Shown piece after piece: positions 48,552 to 57,932 of a stretch of DNA of 64,000 nt. The stretch is taken from assembly GCA_019638015.1 (NCBI GenBank), contig JAHBUP010000001.1, positions 868,001-932,000 of the forward strand. Reading direction: 5' to 3'. The position numbers and the translations under genes are program-made. Position 1 is the stretch's first letter. The number at the start of each line of letters is the position of its first letter. The DNA comes from Melioribacteraceae bacterium. GTDB lineage: Bacteria > Bacteroidota > Ignavibacteria > Ignavibacteriales > Melioribacteraceae. Under the pieces are notes generated by a model. The model searched no databases. It had not been told where the DNA came from and was given only the letters and a program-made list of their open reading frames with translations.

Positions 48552-50144
48552 ATGAAAACGAAAGTTCTAAATAAACTAAGTGTTCGGCTAATAATATCAT
48601 TATCATTTATTCTTTTTACTATTCTTTCGGCATACACTTATTTCATCATCACCAATCTTGATAAATATTTAACGCAGTCAAGATATGAAAGCGCTTACAA
48701 TATTAGTGATATCATAAAAAAATCAACACGCTATAGTATGTTGTTAAACCGTCGTGAAGATGTTCATCAAATTATAAAAACACTCCGTTCTGAAATTGGC
48801 GTGGAAGAAATACGCATTTATGACAAACAGGGTATTGTTATTTATTCTACAGATCCAAAGGAAATTTTTACAAAGGTTGATTTAAGAGCTGAAGCATGTA
48901 TAGGATGCCATAATAGTTCTGTTCCATTAAAGCAGTTGAATGATAAAGATAAAAGCAGAATATATAGAACTGCCGATAATAAACGTGTGCTTGGGGTTAT
49001 TAATCCAATTCAAAATGAGCCAGATTGCTCAAGTGCTGAATGCCATGCACACTCTCCCCAAGTGGGAATTTTGGGAGTGCTTGATGTAGCGGTTTCGTTG
49101 GAACACCTTGATACGATCATCGAAAGCAGTAAAAGAAATGTACTTATAACCTCAGTACTGATAGTTATTGTAATTTCTTTTTTTTCCGGTCTCTTTATTA
49201 CAATATTGGTTAATAAGCCAATTAATAAAATGAGGAAAGGAATTGAAGAGGTTGGTAATGGAAATTTAGATTATAAAATTGAGGTAGATTCAACAAACGA
49301 ACTTGGACAGATGGCTCGAAGATTTAATGAGATGTCATCAAAACTTAATGATGCATATATAGAAATTAAAAATTGGTCCGATACATTAAATGAAAAAGTA
49401 AATGAAAAAACTAAAGAATTAAAAAATATATACAATCAGGTTTATCAAATTGAAAAATTGGCTTCACTCGGCAAATTATCGGCAACAGTTGCTCATGAAT
49501 TGAATAACCCGCTTGCCGGAATACTAACTTTGAGTAAACTGGTTTCCAAAAAAATAAAAACAGCTCAAAATGACTCGGAGTATGCCGATATACTTGAATA
49601 TCTTGAGCTAATCTCGAATGAATCGGCTCGTTGCGGACAAATAGTAAAAGACTTACTGATTTTCTCTCATTCAGAACCTGATGAGTTCGCAAAGGAAAAT
49701 CTTATAAAAATAATAGACAATAGTGTAACCGTGATTAATCATCATCTTAAAATTAATGGAATTACCCTGGTTAAAGATTATGAAGAGGAGCTGGTTGAAA
49801 TTTACTGTAATGCCAATAAAATACAGCAAGCGTTAATGTCGTTGTTGATTAATTCGATTGAGGCAATGACTAATAAGGGAAAAATCGTTATAAAATTAGC
49901 TCGTGAACAAAGTAATGTGGTTATAAGAATAATAGATGAGGGTTCGGGGATTGCCGAGAAGGATTTACCTTTTATTTTCGAACCATTTTATTCAACAAAA
50001 GAAGCTTCATTCGGCACCGGACTTGGCTTGGCTGTAGTTTACGGAATCATTTCTAATCATAATGGTAAAATTGAAATAGAGAAAACTTCAAATGAAGGAA
50101 CTACATTTAAATTAGTGCTACCACAAAATGAACAACTTGCTTAA
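48552..50144 (+). CDS. Sensor histidine kinase with two c-type heme motifs
   Basis: 530 residues. Membrane helices at ~12-34 and ~197-219 bound an extracytoplasmic sensor domain holding CIGCH (116-120) and a CX4CH motif (Cys159, Cys164, His165), as in multiheme cytochromes. A HAMP domain follows (~221-273), then HisKA with His315 in TVAHELNNP and a HATPase domain (~410-525; GSGIAEKDLP and TGLGLAVVYG). Kinases with this diheme-type sensor are known in anaerobes and are thought to sense redox state or gases. It is encoded 12 bases before the NtrC-type regulator, its evident partner. Heme attachment is predicted only. Confidence 0.87.
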   Translation: MKTKVLNKLSVRLIISLSFILFTILSAYTYFIITNLDKYLTQSRYESAYNISDIIKKSTRYSMLLNRREDVHQIIKTLRSEIGVEEIRIYDKQGIVIYSTDPKEIFTKVDLRAEACIGCHNSSVPLKQLNDKDKSRIYRTADNKRVLGVINPIQNEPDCSSAECHAHSPQVGILGVLDVAVSLEHLDTIIESSKRNVLITSVLIVIVISFFSGLFITILVNKPINKMRKGIEEVGNGNLDYKIEVDSTNELGQMARRFNEMSSKLNDAYIEIKNWSDTLNEKVNEKTKELKNIYNQVYQIEKLASLGKLSATVAHELNNPLAGILTLSKLVSKKIKTAQNDSEYADILEYLELISNESARCGQIVKDLLIFSHSEPDEFAKENLIKIIDNSVTVINHHLKINGITLVKDYEEELVEIYCNANKIQQALMSLLINSIEAMTNKGKIVIKLAREQSNVVIRIIDEGSGIAEKDLPFIFEPFYSTKEASFGTGLGLAVVYGIISNHNGKIEIEKTSNEGTTFKLVLPQNEQLA

Positions 50145-50155
50145 TAGGAAGATTT

Positions 50156-51511
50156 ATGGATAAGAAACAACGAATTTTAATAGTAGATGACGAAAAAATT
50201 GTTCGTGAATCTCTCTTTCACTGGTTCGAAGAAGAAAATTATTTTGTTGATACTGCCGAGGATGGAGAAATTGCTCTAAAAAAATATTCGAAAGAAAAGT
50301 TCGACCTTCTGCTTGTTGATATGAAGATGCCCGGTATGAGCGGTTTAGATTTGCTATCTAAAATAAAAGCAATTGATAAAGATGCGCTTATAATTCTCTT
50401 CACGGCATTTTCTTCAGTACCAACCGCAATTGCCGCTTTAAAAAATGGCGCGTACGATTACATAACAAAACCTGTAGATCCCGATGAACTTGCGCATCTC
50501 GTAAAAAATGCACTTGAAAAACGTGCGTTAAAAATGGAAAATGTTCAACTAAAGGAAAATATTAGTGAGATAATTAGACCCGATAATTTGATTGGTGAGA
50601 GTTTTCAGATTAGAAAGATATATGAGCTTGTAAACTCGGTTTCGCGTACAGATACTACTGTGATGATTAGGGGAGAGAGCGGAACAGGTAAAGAATTAAT
50701 AGCAAAGGCAATTCATATTAATAGTAACCGAAAATATTCTCCTATAATTACTGTGAACTGCGGCGCTCTTGCCGAATCTTTATTGGAAAGTGAATTGTTC
50801 GGGCATGAGAAAGGTTCCTTCACCGGTGCTCAGTTTAAAAGAAAGGGAAAGTTTGAAATGGCCGATGGAGGAACAATCTTTCTTGATGAAATTGGCTCTA
50901 TCTCACTCCGGATGCAAATAGAACTATTAAGAGTAATTGAAACAAAACAATTTAATCGTGTTGGTGGAAATGAATTAATAAAAAGCGATTTCCGAGTGAT
51001 TACAGCAACTAATGAACCACTCGAGGAATTGGTTAAAGCCGGTAAGTTTAGAGAAGATTTATATTATAGATTAAATGTTTTTACAATCGTAATATCCCCA
51101 TTGCGTGAAAGAAGAGATGACATCCCCCTGCTAGTTGATTTTTTTATCAATAAGTTTTCGAGCGCTATGAATAAAAAGAATAAGAGCATTTCAAAAGAGG
51201 CATTGGACTTTTTAATAAATTATGATTGGCCGGGAAATGTTAGAGAACTGGAAAACGCAATTGAACGAGCAATGGTAGTTGGGAAACAGGATACAATAAT
51301 TGTTGATGATTTACCATTTCATGTTTCAAAGAATAATTTTGATTTGATGAAAGATGAAAAAAGTTTAGCGGCTATGGAGAAAAAATATATTCAAAAAATT
51401 CTAAATGAAAACAGTTGGAATATTTCTAAAACGGCTCAAATACTTGAGATTGACCGGGTTACACTTTACAATAAAATAAGCAAGTACGGCCTTCGAAAAG
51501 ATGAGTATTAA
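50156..51511 (+). CDS. NtrC-family sigma-54-dependent response regulator
   Basis: 451 residues: receiver domain (~5-120, phosphoacceptor Asp55 in LLLVDMKMPG), AAA+ domain (~145-375) with Walker A GESGTGKE (173-180) and the sigma-54 contact loop GSFTGA (220-225, Ser in place of the usual Ala), and a Fis-type helix-turn-helix at the end (ISKTAQILEIDRVTLYNKI). It should be phosphorylated by the heme-motif kinase just upstream. The only clear sigma-54 promoter noted in the window lies at 44669, with a palindrome at 44542, making the redox operon its likely target. Its stop overlaps the archaemetzincin start by one base. Confidence 0.92.
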   Translation: MDKKQRILIVDDEKIVRESLFHWFEEENYFVDTAEDGEIALKKYSKEKFDLLLVDMKMPGMSGLDLLSKIKAIDKDALIILFTAFSSVPTAIAALKNGAYDYITKPVDPDELAHLVKNALEKRALKMENVQLKENISEIIRPDNLIGESFQIRKIYELVNSVSRTDTTVMIRGESGTGKELIAKAIHINSNRKYSPIITVNCGALAESLLESELFGHEKGSFTGAQFKRKGKFEMADGGTIFLDEIGSISLRMQIELLRVIETKQFNRVGGNELIKSDFRVITATNEPLEELVKAGKFREDLYYRLNVFTIVISPLRERRDDIPLLVDFFINKFSSAMNKKNKSISKEALDFLINYDWPGNVRELENAIERAMVVGKQDTIIVDDLPFHVSKNNFDLMKDEKSLAAMEKKYIQKILNENSWNISKTAQILEIDRVTLYNKISKYGLRKDEY

Positions 51512-52044
51512 TGGAAATATTTTTAGCTCCCCTCAAATTTTACAGCAATGTACTTCTTGAAAGACTTGTTAAGGAATTATCAAATAGATTCTCATCAAAA
51601 ATTCATGTAATTGATTTAAAGGTAAATCTTGATGATTTCTTTTCTGTTGATAGAAGGCAGTATTACTCCACTCAGATTATTGCGGAAGTTATAAAACTAA
51701 CTGATGAATATGATGGAAAAGTAATCTTGTTAACCGATGTAGATATTTTTGTTCCGGCATTAACTTTTGTTTTTGGTGAAGCTCAGCTAAATGGGAAACA
51801 CTCAATTCTCTCCGTTTGTCGCTTGCACGAAGAATTTTATTCCGGCATTTCAGATGAGAATCTATTATTGGAGCGTACAGTTAAGGAAGCGCTTCATGAG
51901 CTTGGACATAATTTTGGATTGCGTCACTGCATAGATTGGGATTGTGTGATGCATTCATCTAACGGTGTTGAAGAAGTTGACATTAAAGGAAATACTTACT
52001 GTCGTAAATGCAGAACAGTTATCGGGGATTATAAATATTATTAA
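51511..52044 (+). CDS. amzA: Archaemetzincin zinc metalloprotease
   Basis: 177 residues matching archaemetzincin: the zinc motif HELGHNFGLRH (129-139), then Cys140, Cys145, Met147 (Met-turn) and Cys164/Cys167, which hold the second zinc. All family residues are present. Archaemetzincins are small proteases, most common in archaea, with few known substrates. It is cotranscribed with the heme-sensor kinase and NtrC-type regulator, with start and stop codons sharing one base, so it probably acts within this system, for instance on a component carrying the TMYDGG tail. That last idea is speculation. No signal peptide, so cytoplasmic. Confidence 0.9.
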   Translation: MEIFLAPLKFYSNVLLERLVKELSNRFSSKIHVIDLKVNLDDFFSVDRRQYYSTQIIAEVIKLTDEYDGKVILLTDVDIFVPALTFVFGEAQLNGKHSILSVCRLHEEFYSGISDENLLLERTVKEALHELGHNFGLRHCIDWDCVMHSSNGVEEVDIKGNTYCRKCRTVIGDYKYY

Positions 52045-52387
52045 TGCGGCAATCTCTAATCGATGCGTAATATTATCAAACTTCATTTTCAATTCTTACA
52101 TAAATAACAGTTCTGACTGATGAAATTATGAGTTGAATTGTTCAGTGTAATGATTGGACATCAAAGTAGATAGAAGATCATTTTAGGATATATACTAAAT
52201 ATTCAATAAATGGGTAACAGTAAAAATAATTTGAATTAGTAGCCTTACTAACACTATCAAGTTGGAGAGCTGCATATTGACAACTGAAAATACTCCTATT
52301 CTACCCACACTATTTAATAACAAATGGGAAAGGTGCTTTACAATTAATAATCTAGGCACTTAATAAAGTAAATCAACATTAATAAGA
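52045..52387. other. Intergenic region without a gene
   Basis: 343 bases between archaemetzincin and the LuxR-type regulator. A TTGACA stands at 52277-52282, but no -10 at normal spacing is convincing. No ORF, RNA gene or strong hairpin was seen. Confidence 0.3.
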
Positions 52388-53035
52388 ATGGAACAGATTA
52401 GCATTCTTTTGGCCGAAGACCAAGCAGTAATAAGAATGGCGCTAGTTCATTACTTTAATTCTTTTAGTCACCTCACAGTTATTGCCGAAGCGAGCAACGG
52501 GTTTGAAATGATTCAAAAATATAATGTTCATAATCCCGATGTGGTCCTCTGTGATATTGAAATGCCACGGCTCGACGGCCTCGAAGCAGCAACAAAAATC
52601 TTGAAAGAACGTAATGATGCGAAGATTATTATAATGACCGGATATCATAGACGTTTTATGGAATCAGATTTGGCGGGTATAGGAATAAAAGGATTTGTTG
52701 ATAAATGCGCATCCCTTAATGAACTTAAATTTGTTTTAGAGCAAATTGCTAAGGGAAGCTCATTCATTAAAACTAATAATAGAATGTTAAGAGCAAATTA
52801 TTTTATTGAAGATAAAAATGCGCCGAATTATGATAATCATAGATTAACAAATCGTGAGATGGAAATATTAGAACAAATCGGCGTAGGAAAAACAAGCCAG
52901 GAGATTGCCGATTTTTTATTTATTAGTAAAAGAACAGTCGATTATCATAGAACTCAAATAATTCAAAAGCTGAATTTGCGATCATCATGCCAGCTTATTA
53001 TCTACGCAACAAATTATTTGAAGAAAAAAGCATAA
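52388..53035 (+). CDS. NarL/LuxR-type response regulator
   Basis: 215 residues: receiver domain (~4-125, Asp56 in VVLCDIEMPR) and a C-terminal LuxR-type helix-turn-helix (~150-212; LTNREMEILEQIGVGKTSQE, KRTVDYHRTQIIQKL). It has no adjacent kinase of the matching HisKA_3 class. Possible partners are the HisKA_2 kinase at 42710 or one outside the window. It is separated from the archaemetzincin gene by 343 bases, so probably has its own promoter. Confidence 0.9.
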   Translation: MEQISILLAEDQAVIRMALVHYFNSFSHLTVIAEASNGFEMIQKYNVHNPDVVLCDIEMPRLDGLEAATKILKERNDAKIIIMTGYHRRFMESDLAGIGIKGFVDKCASLNELKFVLEQIAKGSSFIKTNNRMLRANYFIEDKNAPNYDNHRLTNREMEILEQIGVGKTSQEIADFLFISKRTVDYHRTQIIQKLNLRSSCQLIIYATNYLKKKA

Positions 53036-53378
53036 CATTTCTTCCATGTTTTTAAGACAAAGCATTTATTCCAAACAATCCACCTTCTCTGTATAAAATC
53101 TAACACACTAATTATCATTTACTCCTTAAAAATTGGTAGTTATACTGATGCGGAATTAAATGAAATAATTTAGGTTGAGGATGGAAAAAATGTTAAATGA
53201 TACCTTTAATTCATTGTGAGAATTAAGAATTGAAAATATCTAAAATATAAACACAGCTTTTCTGGAAATGTTATAGGGGCTGGGGGGACCCTTAATATTT
53301 TTTACAAACTCTGAGTTGGGCAAATTATGGTCTTTACTCAACTAATTAGATTTGACATAGTATTTAATAACTGCAATA
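53036..53378. other. Intergenic region between convergent genes
   Basis: 343 AT-rich bases between the LuxR-type regulator and the minus-strand symporter. A G-rich patch (GGGGCTGGGGGGACCC, 53277-53292) stands out and is followed by ATATTTTTTA. A weak AGGG/CCCT stem there might serve as a terminator for the regulator. No gene is seen. Confidence 0.3.
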
Positions 53379-55094
53379 TTATTTATCATTTGTTTGACTA
53401 TAGGAATGATTAGTTTTCGTAAAAAAGGGATTAATGAGATAAGCCAGCGCAATCAAGAGTAAACAACCAATTACATTATACCACAGATAGGGTATGTCTG
53501 TAAATAAATAGCATGCAATCACAACAAGTTCAGCAATAAGTGCAGAATAAAATGTTGCTTGTCCGCCAATCTTTTTAAGATAAAACGCAATCAAAAATAT
53601 TCCCAGTATTGTTCCATAGAATATTGAACCTAAAATATTCACAGCCTCGATCAATGATCCAAGTCTATTTGCAAAAAGCGCGAATGAGATTGCGTAAATT
53701 CCCCAAAAAATAGTTGCAAATTTTGAAACAATTAAATAATGTTTATCTGATGCTGAAGGTTTAATCATTCTTTTATAAATATCTACAACCGTAGTTGATG
53801 CAAGTGCGTTCAGTTCTGCGGATGTTGATGACATTGAAGCAGAAAAAATTGCGGCTAAAATTAAGCCGACTAATCCAACCGGTAAAATATTTACGACAAA
53901 ACTTAAGAATATGTAGTTCGTATCGTTGGTATCCGCTTTTGGATTAGCTTTTTTAATTAAAGTACCAACTTCATTTCTTATTCCCAGTTCTTCTTTTTTG
54001 CTGCTGTGTACGGATTGAACCGCGGAGTTATATTTTACTTTATCCCCGACTTTATCCGCGGTGAGCATCTCTCGAATCTTTATCTGTTTTTCATCATGGA
54101 CCTGCTCAAATTCTTTTTGGAGTAGTTCATATTCACCAGCATATATACTTTTCTTAACATTACTTACTTCAACAGAATTAAAGAAGAGGGGAGGAGTTGA
54201 AAATTGATAAAACACGAATACCATAGCACCAAGAAATAAGATTCCAAATTGCATCGGTATTTTAACCACACCATTCGCTAATAATCCTATCCGGCTTTGT
54301 GCAATTGATTTACCGCCAAGATATCTTTGTACTTGTGATTGATCTGTTCCAAAATATGATAATGCTAAAAATGTTCCCCCTATTAATCCGGTCCAAAAAT
54401 TATATCTATCAGCCCAATCAAACTCAAAGGTAATTACATTCAGCTTTCCCATTTTACCCGCAATTTTTGTCGCGTCTAAAAATGAAATATCTGCTGGAAG
54501 AGAATAAATTATTAATATAAACGCGGTAACCATGCCAATAGTAATTATTAACATTTGCAATAGATGAGTTTTGTTGACTGCCTCGGTACCTCCGGATGCT
54601 GTATAAAGAACAACTAACAACCCAATTATTAGTACGGTAATTTGAACATCCCACCCAAGTAAAATGCTAACAATTAAAGCTGGGGCAAGAATTGTAAATC
54701 CGGCCGCGAGTCCACGCTGAATCAGAAATAAAACACTTCCCAATACTCTATTTTTTAAATCAAATCTTTGTTCAAGAAATTCATATGCGGTAAAAACTTT
54801 TAATTTGTGAAATAGAGGGACTGCAGTTACTGATAAGATGATCATAGCAATTGGAAGACCAAGATAAAACTGGAGAAAGCGCATCCCGTCAACGTACGCT
54901 TGCCCGGGAGTGGATAGAAATGTGATCGCGCTTGCTTGGGTTGCCATAATTGAAAGTGTTACCACATACCAGGGCGTTGATTTATTCGCTAGGAGATAAT
55001 CATTAATATTTTTTTGCCCTCTGGTTTTCCACATTCCATAAATAACCACGAATGCCAAAAATCCACAGAGAACAACCCAATCAAGCAATGCCAT
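53379..55094 (-). CDS. Sodium:solute symporter (SSS family)
   Basis: 571 residues with about 13 membrane helices. The N-terminal KNINDYLLANKSTPWYV, the AITFLSTPGQAYVDG stretch and GTDQSQVQRYLGGKS are typical of SSS transporters for sugars or carboxylates. A hydrophilic insert of ~90 residues (~305-395, charged, NVKKSIYAGEYELLQ) between two helices is longer than usual, shared with the subgroup found beside small membrane proteins in Bacteroidota. It follows the 48-residue protein and PIG-L deacetylase on the same strand with short gaps, so may import the product of that pathway. Substrate not assignable. Confidence 0.88.
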   Translation of the reverse strand: MALLDWVVLCGFLAFVVIYGMWKTRGQKNINDYLLANKSTPWYVVTLSIMATQASAITFLSTPGQAYVDGMRFLQFYLGLPIAMIILSVTAVPLFHKLKVFTAYEFLEQRFDLKNRVLGSVLFLIQRGLAAGFTILAPALIVSILLGWDVQITVLIIGLLVVLYTASGGTEAVNKTHLLQMLIITIGMVTAFILIIYSLPADISFLDATKIAGKMGKLNVITFEFDWADRYNFWTGLIGGTFLALSYFGTDQSQVQRYLGGKSIAQSRIGLLANGVVKIPMQFGILFLGAMVFVFYQFSTPPLFFNSVEVSNVKKSIYAGEYELLQKEFEQVHDEKQIKIREMLTADKVGDKVKYNSAVQSVHSSKKEELGIRNEVGTLIKKANPKADTNDTNYIFLSFVVNILPVGLVGLILAAIFSASMSSTSAELNALASTTVVDIYKRMIKPSASDKHYLIVSKFATIFWGIYAISFALFANRLGSLIEAVNILGSIFYGTILGIFLIAFYLKKIGGQATFYSALIAELVVIACYLFTDIPYLWYNVIGCLLLIALAYLINPFFTKTNHSYSQTNDK

Positions 55095-55128
55095 TTATTA
55101 ATCCGCTTAAAATTTACACCGCATTAAT

Positions 55129-55275
55129 TTATTCGAAAAATATTGTGAAGAGGTAAAACAGTATTATTAGTAATACCAGATTTAGAAAAACAATAAAATA
55201 TATTCTGCTCCATGAGGACAAAAAGGGAGGTTTCTCTTCAATATTTTCTTCTGTTATTATTTGTCTATCTTCCAT
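55129..55275 (-). CDS. 48-residue single-helix membrane protein
   Basis: A short reading frame starting MEDRQIITEENIEE, then KPPFLSSWSRIY and one hydrophobic helix (~26-46, leucine- and isoleucine-rich), ending FFE. Its start overlaps the end of the PIG-L gene by 11 bases, and the symporter begins 34 bases after its stop, so it sits inside a tight operon. A KPPFLxSW motif before a single helix recurs in small proteins beside SSS transporters in Bacteroidota. It may be an accessory subunit of the transporter. Identification rests on the overlap, hydrophobic pattern and context. Confidence 0.65.
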   Translation of the reverse strand: MEDRQIITEENIEEKPPFLSSWSRIYFIVFLNLVLLIILFYLFTIFFE

Positions 55276-57754
55276 TTAGCATCCCAGCTGAAATCATATT
55301 TACAAAAATTCTGTAAGCGCCTGGAACACCTGCCGGCAACTGACGAAACCATGATAGTCCAGTGTAGATAAAAACACCTTTTCCATATTTTATATACAAT
55401 GTGCTTCCCAATAATTCTTTTTCGTTTGGATCGTTGCCGCCAAGAATTGTTTCATATTTTTCATCCCATTGTTCAGCAAAATATAAACCTCTCTCCTGAA
55501 CCCAGTTCTCGAAATCTACTTCTAAAATTTTATTGGGATAGTTAAATATTTGATGTTCCTTATTGATAAACCGCAATGGTGCTTCTTCAACTGTTATGCG
55601 GCTATTACCAATTTTGAATGGGTGAGGGCCTAAATTATCTGCTTGCAAACCGAATGAGACATTATACTGAACTATATAAGTGCCCCCATTTTGCACATAC
55701 TCCATTAAACGGGGCTGAATGTATCGTAGTCTCTCACGAGTATTGTAGGCTCTAATTCCAGATATAATTGCATCGAATGTTGATAGATCAGCCTGTTCCA
55801 GTTGATCATCATCCAATAATATAATATCATAACCTAAACCGCGAAGGCAATCAGGAACATCGTCTCCCGATCCCATAATATAGCCAATACTTCCATTAGT
55901 TTTTTTGATATCTAGTTTCACAAGATCAATTGTACTTTCGGGAAAATATACTTGCGTGGTAATGTGTGGATGAATGATTTCTGTCAATGATTTGCTATAA
56001 ACCTTCCCATTAATATCTATCTCAACAAAAAGTTTTGAGGTAGATTTATTTTTTGGCGGTAATATTCGGAACGAAATAGTTTTCTCATCATATTTATTTT
56101 TTAATGAGAAGGGAATTGTTGAGGGAGTTATTACCCAATTATCACTAGTGTGCAGATGTATTTCACCCGCCGCGTTTGGAGTTATGTTTTTTATCTTAAC
56201 CTTAATCTCTTTAACACCATCATCAGGAAATACCGCTACCTTTTCAGTTAGATTCGCCACTACAGGTGGGCGGACTTCAAATGGGCGGAAAAGTTCTCCG
56301 TCAACTCTGTCGTTCCATCTAAATAGAAGGGGAATTGTATATTCTAATATTTCACCATAACTGCTGATAAAAATTTTAACTGGTAGAGTAAAATTATTCT
56401 CCGCACTACCAATCAGTATTTGATCTGTAACTTTAAATAATCCTTTTGATGCATCTTCAACAAGCCAATAAGGTTGAGAGATGGGATAGGATTCTGGAAT
56501 TCGAATTTTACTTTCAAGTATGAATGGTTGATTATCTTCAAGTTTGCTGCTAATGACTGAGCTAGATGGAATTGTTGGAAATTCAATTTTTTCTATTTGG
56601 AAATTGTTTGAGGATCTGTTCACAAGTGTAGTTTTAATATTTAATTCATCACCGGGTGCGGCTGAATAATCTGATGCAATAGATTCCATCCACAATCCAG
56701 CGCACGATTGAATTATCTGTAGAATCTCATTCTTTTTTATTTCTATCCAATAATTACTTTCAAGTTTGTTGAATATGGAGTAGAGTTCTATTAGTTTATT
56801 TAAAGATTTTGATGGATCTTGAAAATCATAAGTATCAATTATAGAATTAATTCTTTCTTCAATCGATTTACCGTTTTGAATTCTTTGCCAGGAAGTATTA
56901 ACCCCGCTCATTATATCATCTTTTGCTTCTTCGCCGGCAACCAACTGAAAATACTCTAGTCGCGGTGCTCGGGTTGCAGTTACACCGAATCCTTGGCTCT
57001 TATGCATCGATCTACTTTGAGCGGCAATTTCTGTGTAAGATTTACCAAGAAGAAAATTATATTCACCGGTATCTAATTTTAATAATTTACCAACTTCTTC
57101 AGCACTTGGGCGCCAGCTATTCCAGAATATTCTTTTTGTCTGCCACGGTTCAACATATTTTAATTGTTCGGTAAACATATTGGGATCAGCCGCGGCCGTA
57201 AAAGCATCTTTAGCCAATAAAGCAGAAGCAGTATGATGTCCATGTCCTCCACTGCTTCCAACCGGAAATCGAGTAATAATTATGTCGGGCTTAAAAAATC
57301 GAATTACCCAAACAATATCGGCTAGAATATTTTCTTTACCCCAAATGTCGAGTGATTCTTCCGGTGATTTAGAAAATCCAAAATCAATAGCGCGGGTGAA
57401 ATGTTGTTCAGCTCCATCAATACTTCTTGCCTGCAATAATTCCTGGGTGCGGATTATACCAATCTCGCTTCCTTTTTCTGAGCCAATTAAGTTTTGTCCA
57501 CCATCTCCCCTTGTTAATGATAGATAAGCCGTTCTATATTTTTTACCTTTTGAAAGATATGCAAGCAGACCAGTATTCTCGTCGTCTGGATGAGCCGCTA
57601 TGTAAAGAACACTTCCAAGCACATTTAATTTTTCTAAAGCCAGTTTTATCTCGGAAGAATTTAGTGTACGGGGTAGATTGGAGCTCAACACCGAACATGT
57701 AGAAGAATACAGTACGAATAAAAGAAAGAACAATCTTATTGTAAATTTACACAT
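55265..57754 (-). CDS. PIG-L/LmbE-type deacetylase with extended C-terminal region
   Basis: 829 residues. Signal peptide (~1-24), PIG-L domain (~45-290) with zinc-binding AHPDDE and GHGHHTA motifs, long beta-rich central region (~380-620), and a C-terminal Rossmann-like domain (~640-820; GYDIILLDDDQL, SGIRAYNTRERL) similar to glutamine-amidotransferase-like lobes. Members remove N-acetyl groups from sugars. Export places it in the periplasm or outside. It leads an operon with a small membrane protein and an SSS symporter, suggesting deacetylation of an amino-sugar compound before uptake. The reaction is predicted from the domain only. Confidence 0.87.
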   Translation of the reverse strand: MCKFTIRLFFLLFVLYSSTCSVLSSNLPRTLNSSEIKLALEKLNVLGSVLYIAAHPDDENTGLLAYLSKGKKYRTAYLSLTRGDGGQNLIGSEKGSEIGIIRTQELLQARSIDGAEQHFTRAIDFGFSKSPEESLDIWGKENILADIVWVIRFFKPDIIITRFPVGSSGGHGHHTASALLAKDAFTAAADPNMFTEQLKYVEPWQTKRIFWNSWRPSAEEVGKLLKLDTGEYNFLLGKSYTEIAAQSRSMHKSQGFGVTATRAPRLEYFQLVAGEEAKDDIMSGVNTSWQRIQNGKSIEERINSIIDTYDFQDPSKSLNKLIELYSIFNKLESNYWIEIKKNEILQIIQSCAGLWMESIASDYSAAPGDELNIKTTLVNRSSNNFQIEKIEFPTIPSSSVISSKLEDNQPFILESKIRIPESYPISQPYWLVEDASKGLFKVTDQILIGSAENNFTLPVKIFISSYGEILEYTIPLLFRWNDRVDGELFRPFEVRPPVVANLTEKVAVFPDDGVKEIKVKIKNITPNAAGEIHLHTSDNWVITPSTIPFSLKNKYDEKTISFRILPPKNKSTSKLFVEIDINGKVYSKSLTEIIHPHITTQVYFPESTIDLVKLDIKKTNGSIGYIMGSGDDVPDCLRGLGYDIILLDDDQLEQADLSTFDAIISGIRAYNTRERLRYIQPRLMEYVQNGGTYIVQYNVSFGLQADNLGPHPFKIGNSRITVEEAPLRFINKEHQIFNYPNKILEVDFENWVQERGLYFAEQWDEKYETILGGNDPNEKELLGSTLYIKYGKGVFIYTGLSWFRQLPAGVPGAYRIFVNMISAGMLNGR

Positions 57755-57822
57755 TATTTCCCCGATGCCGGATTAGTTGAATTAGGTTATTAGAAAATCT
57801 TATCATCATCATCATAAAAATA

Positions 57823-57882
57823 ATGTATCAATCACTTCAGATACCTAAAAGTTTACGAATATTCTTGAAGCGATTGATACAT
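57823..57882 (-). terminator. Long hairpin terminator after the DUF2911 gene
   Basis: ATGTATCAATCACTTCA (57823-57839) and TGAAGCGATTGATACAT (57866-57882) form a 17-position stem with one mismatch and a 26-base loop. On the minus strand, after the DUF2911 gene, TATTTTTATG follows. On the plus strand a TCTTTTTATT follows, so it may work in both directions. Confidence 0.65.
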
Positions 57883-57932
57883 CAAAAATCTTTTTATTTC
57901 TTATTATGGAATAGAATTATTCTCATATAAAC

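Noticed and set aside
53277..53292. G-rich patch as a G-quadruplex or terminator
   Set aside because: Only one long and a few short G-runs are present, and the stem is four pairs, too weak to claim either.
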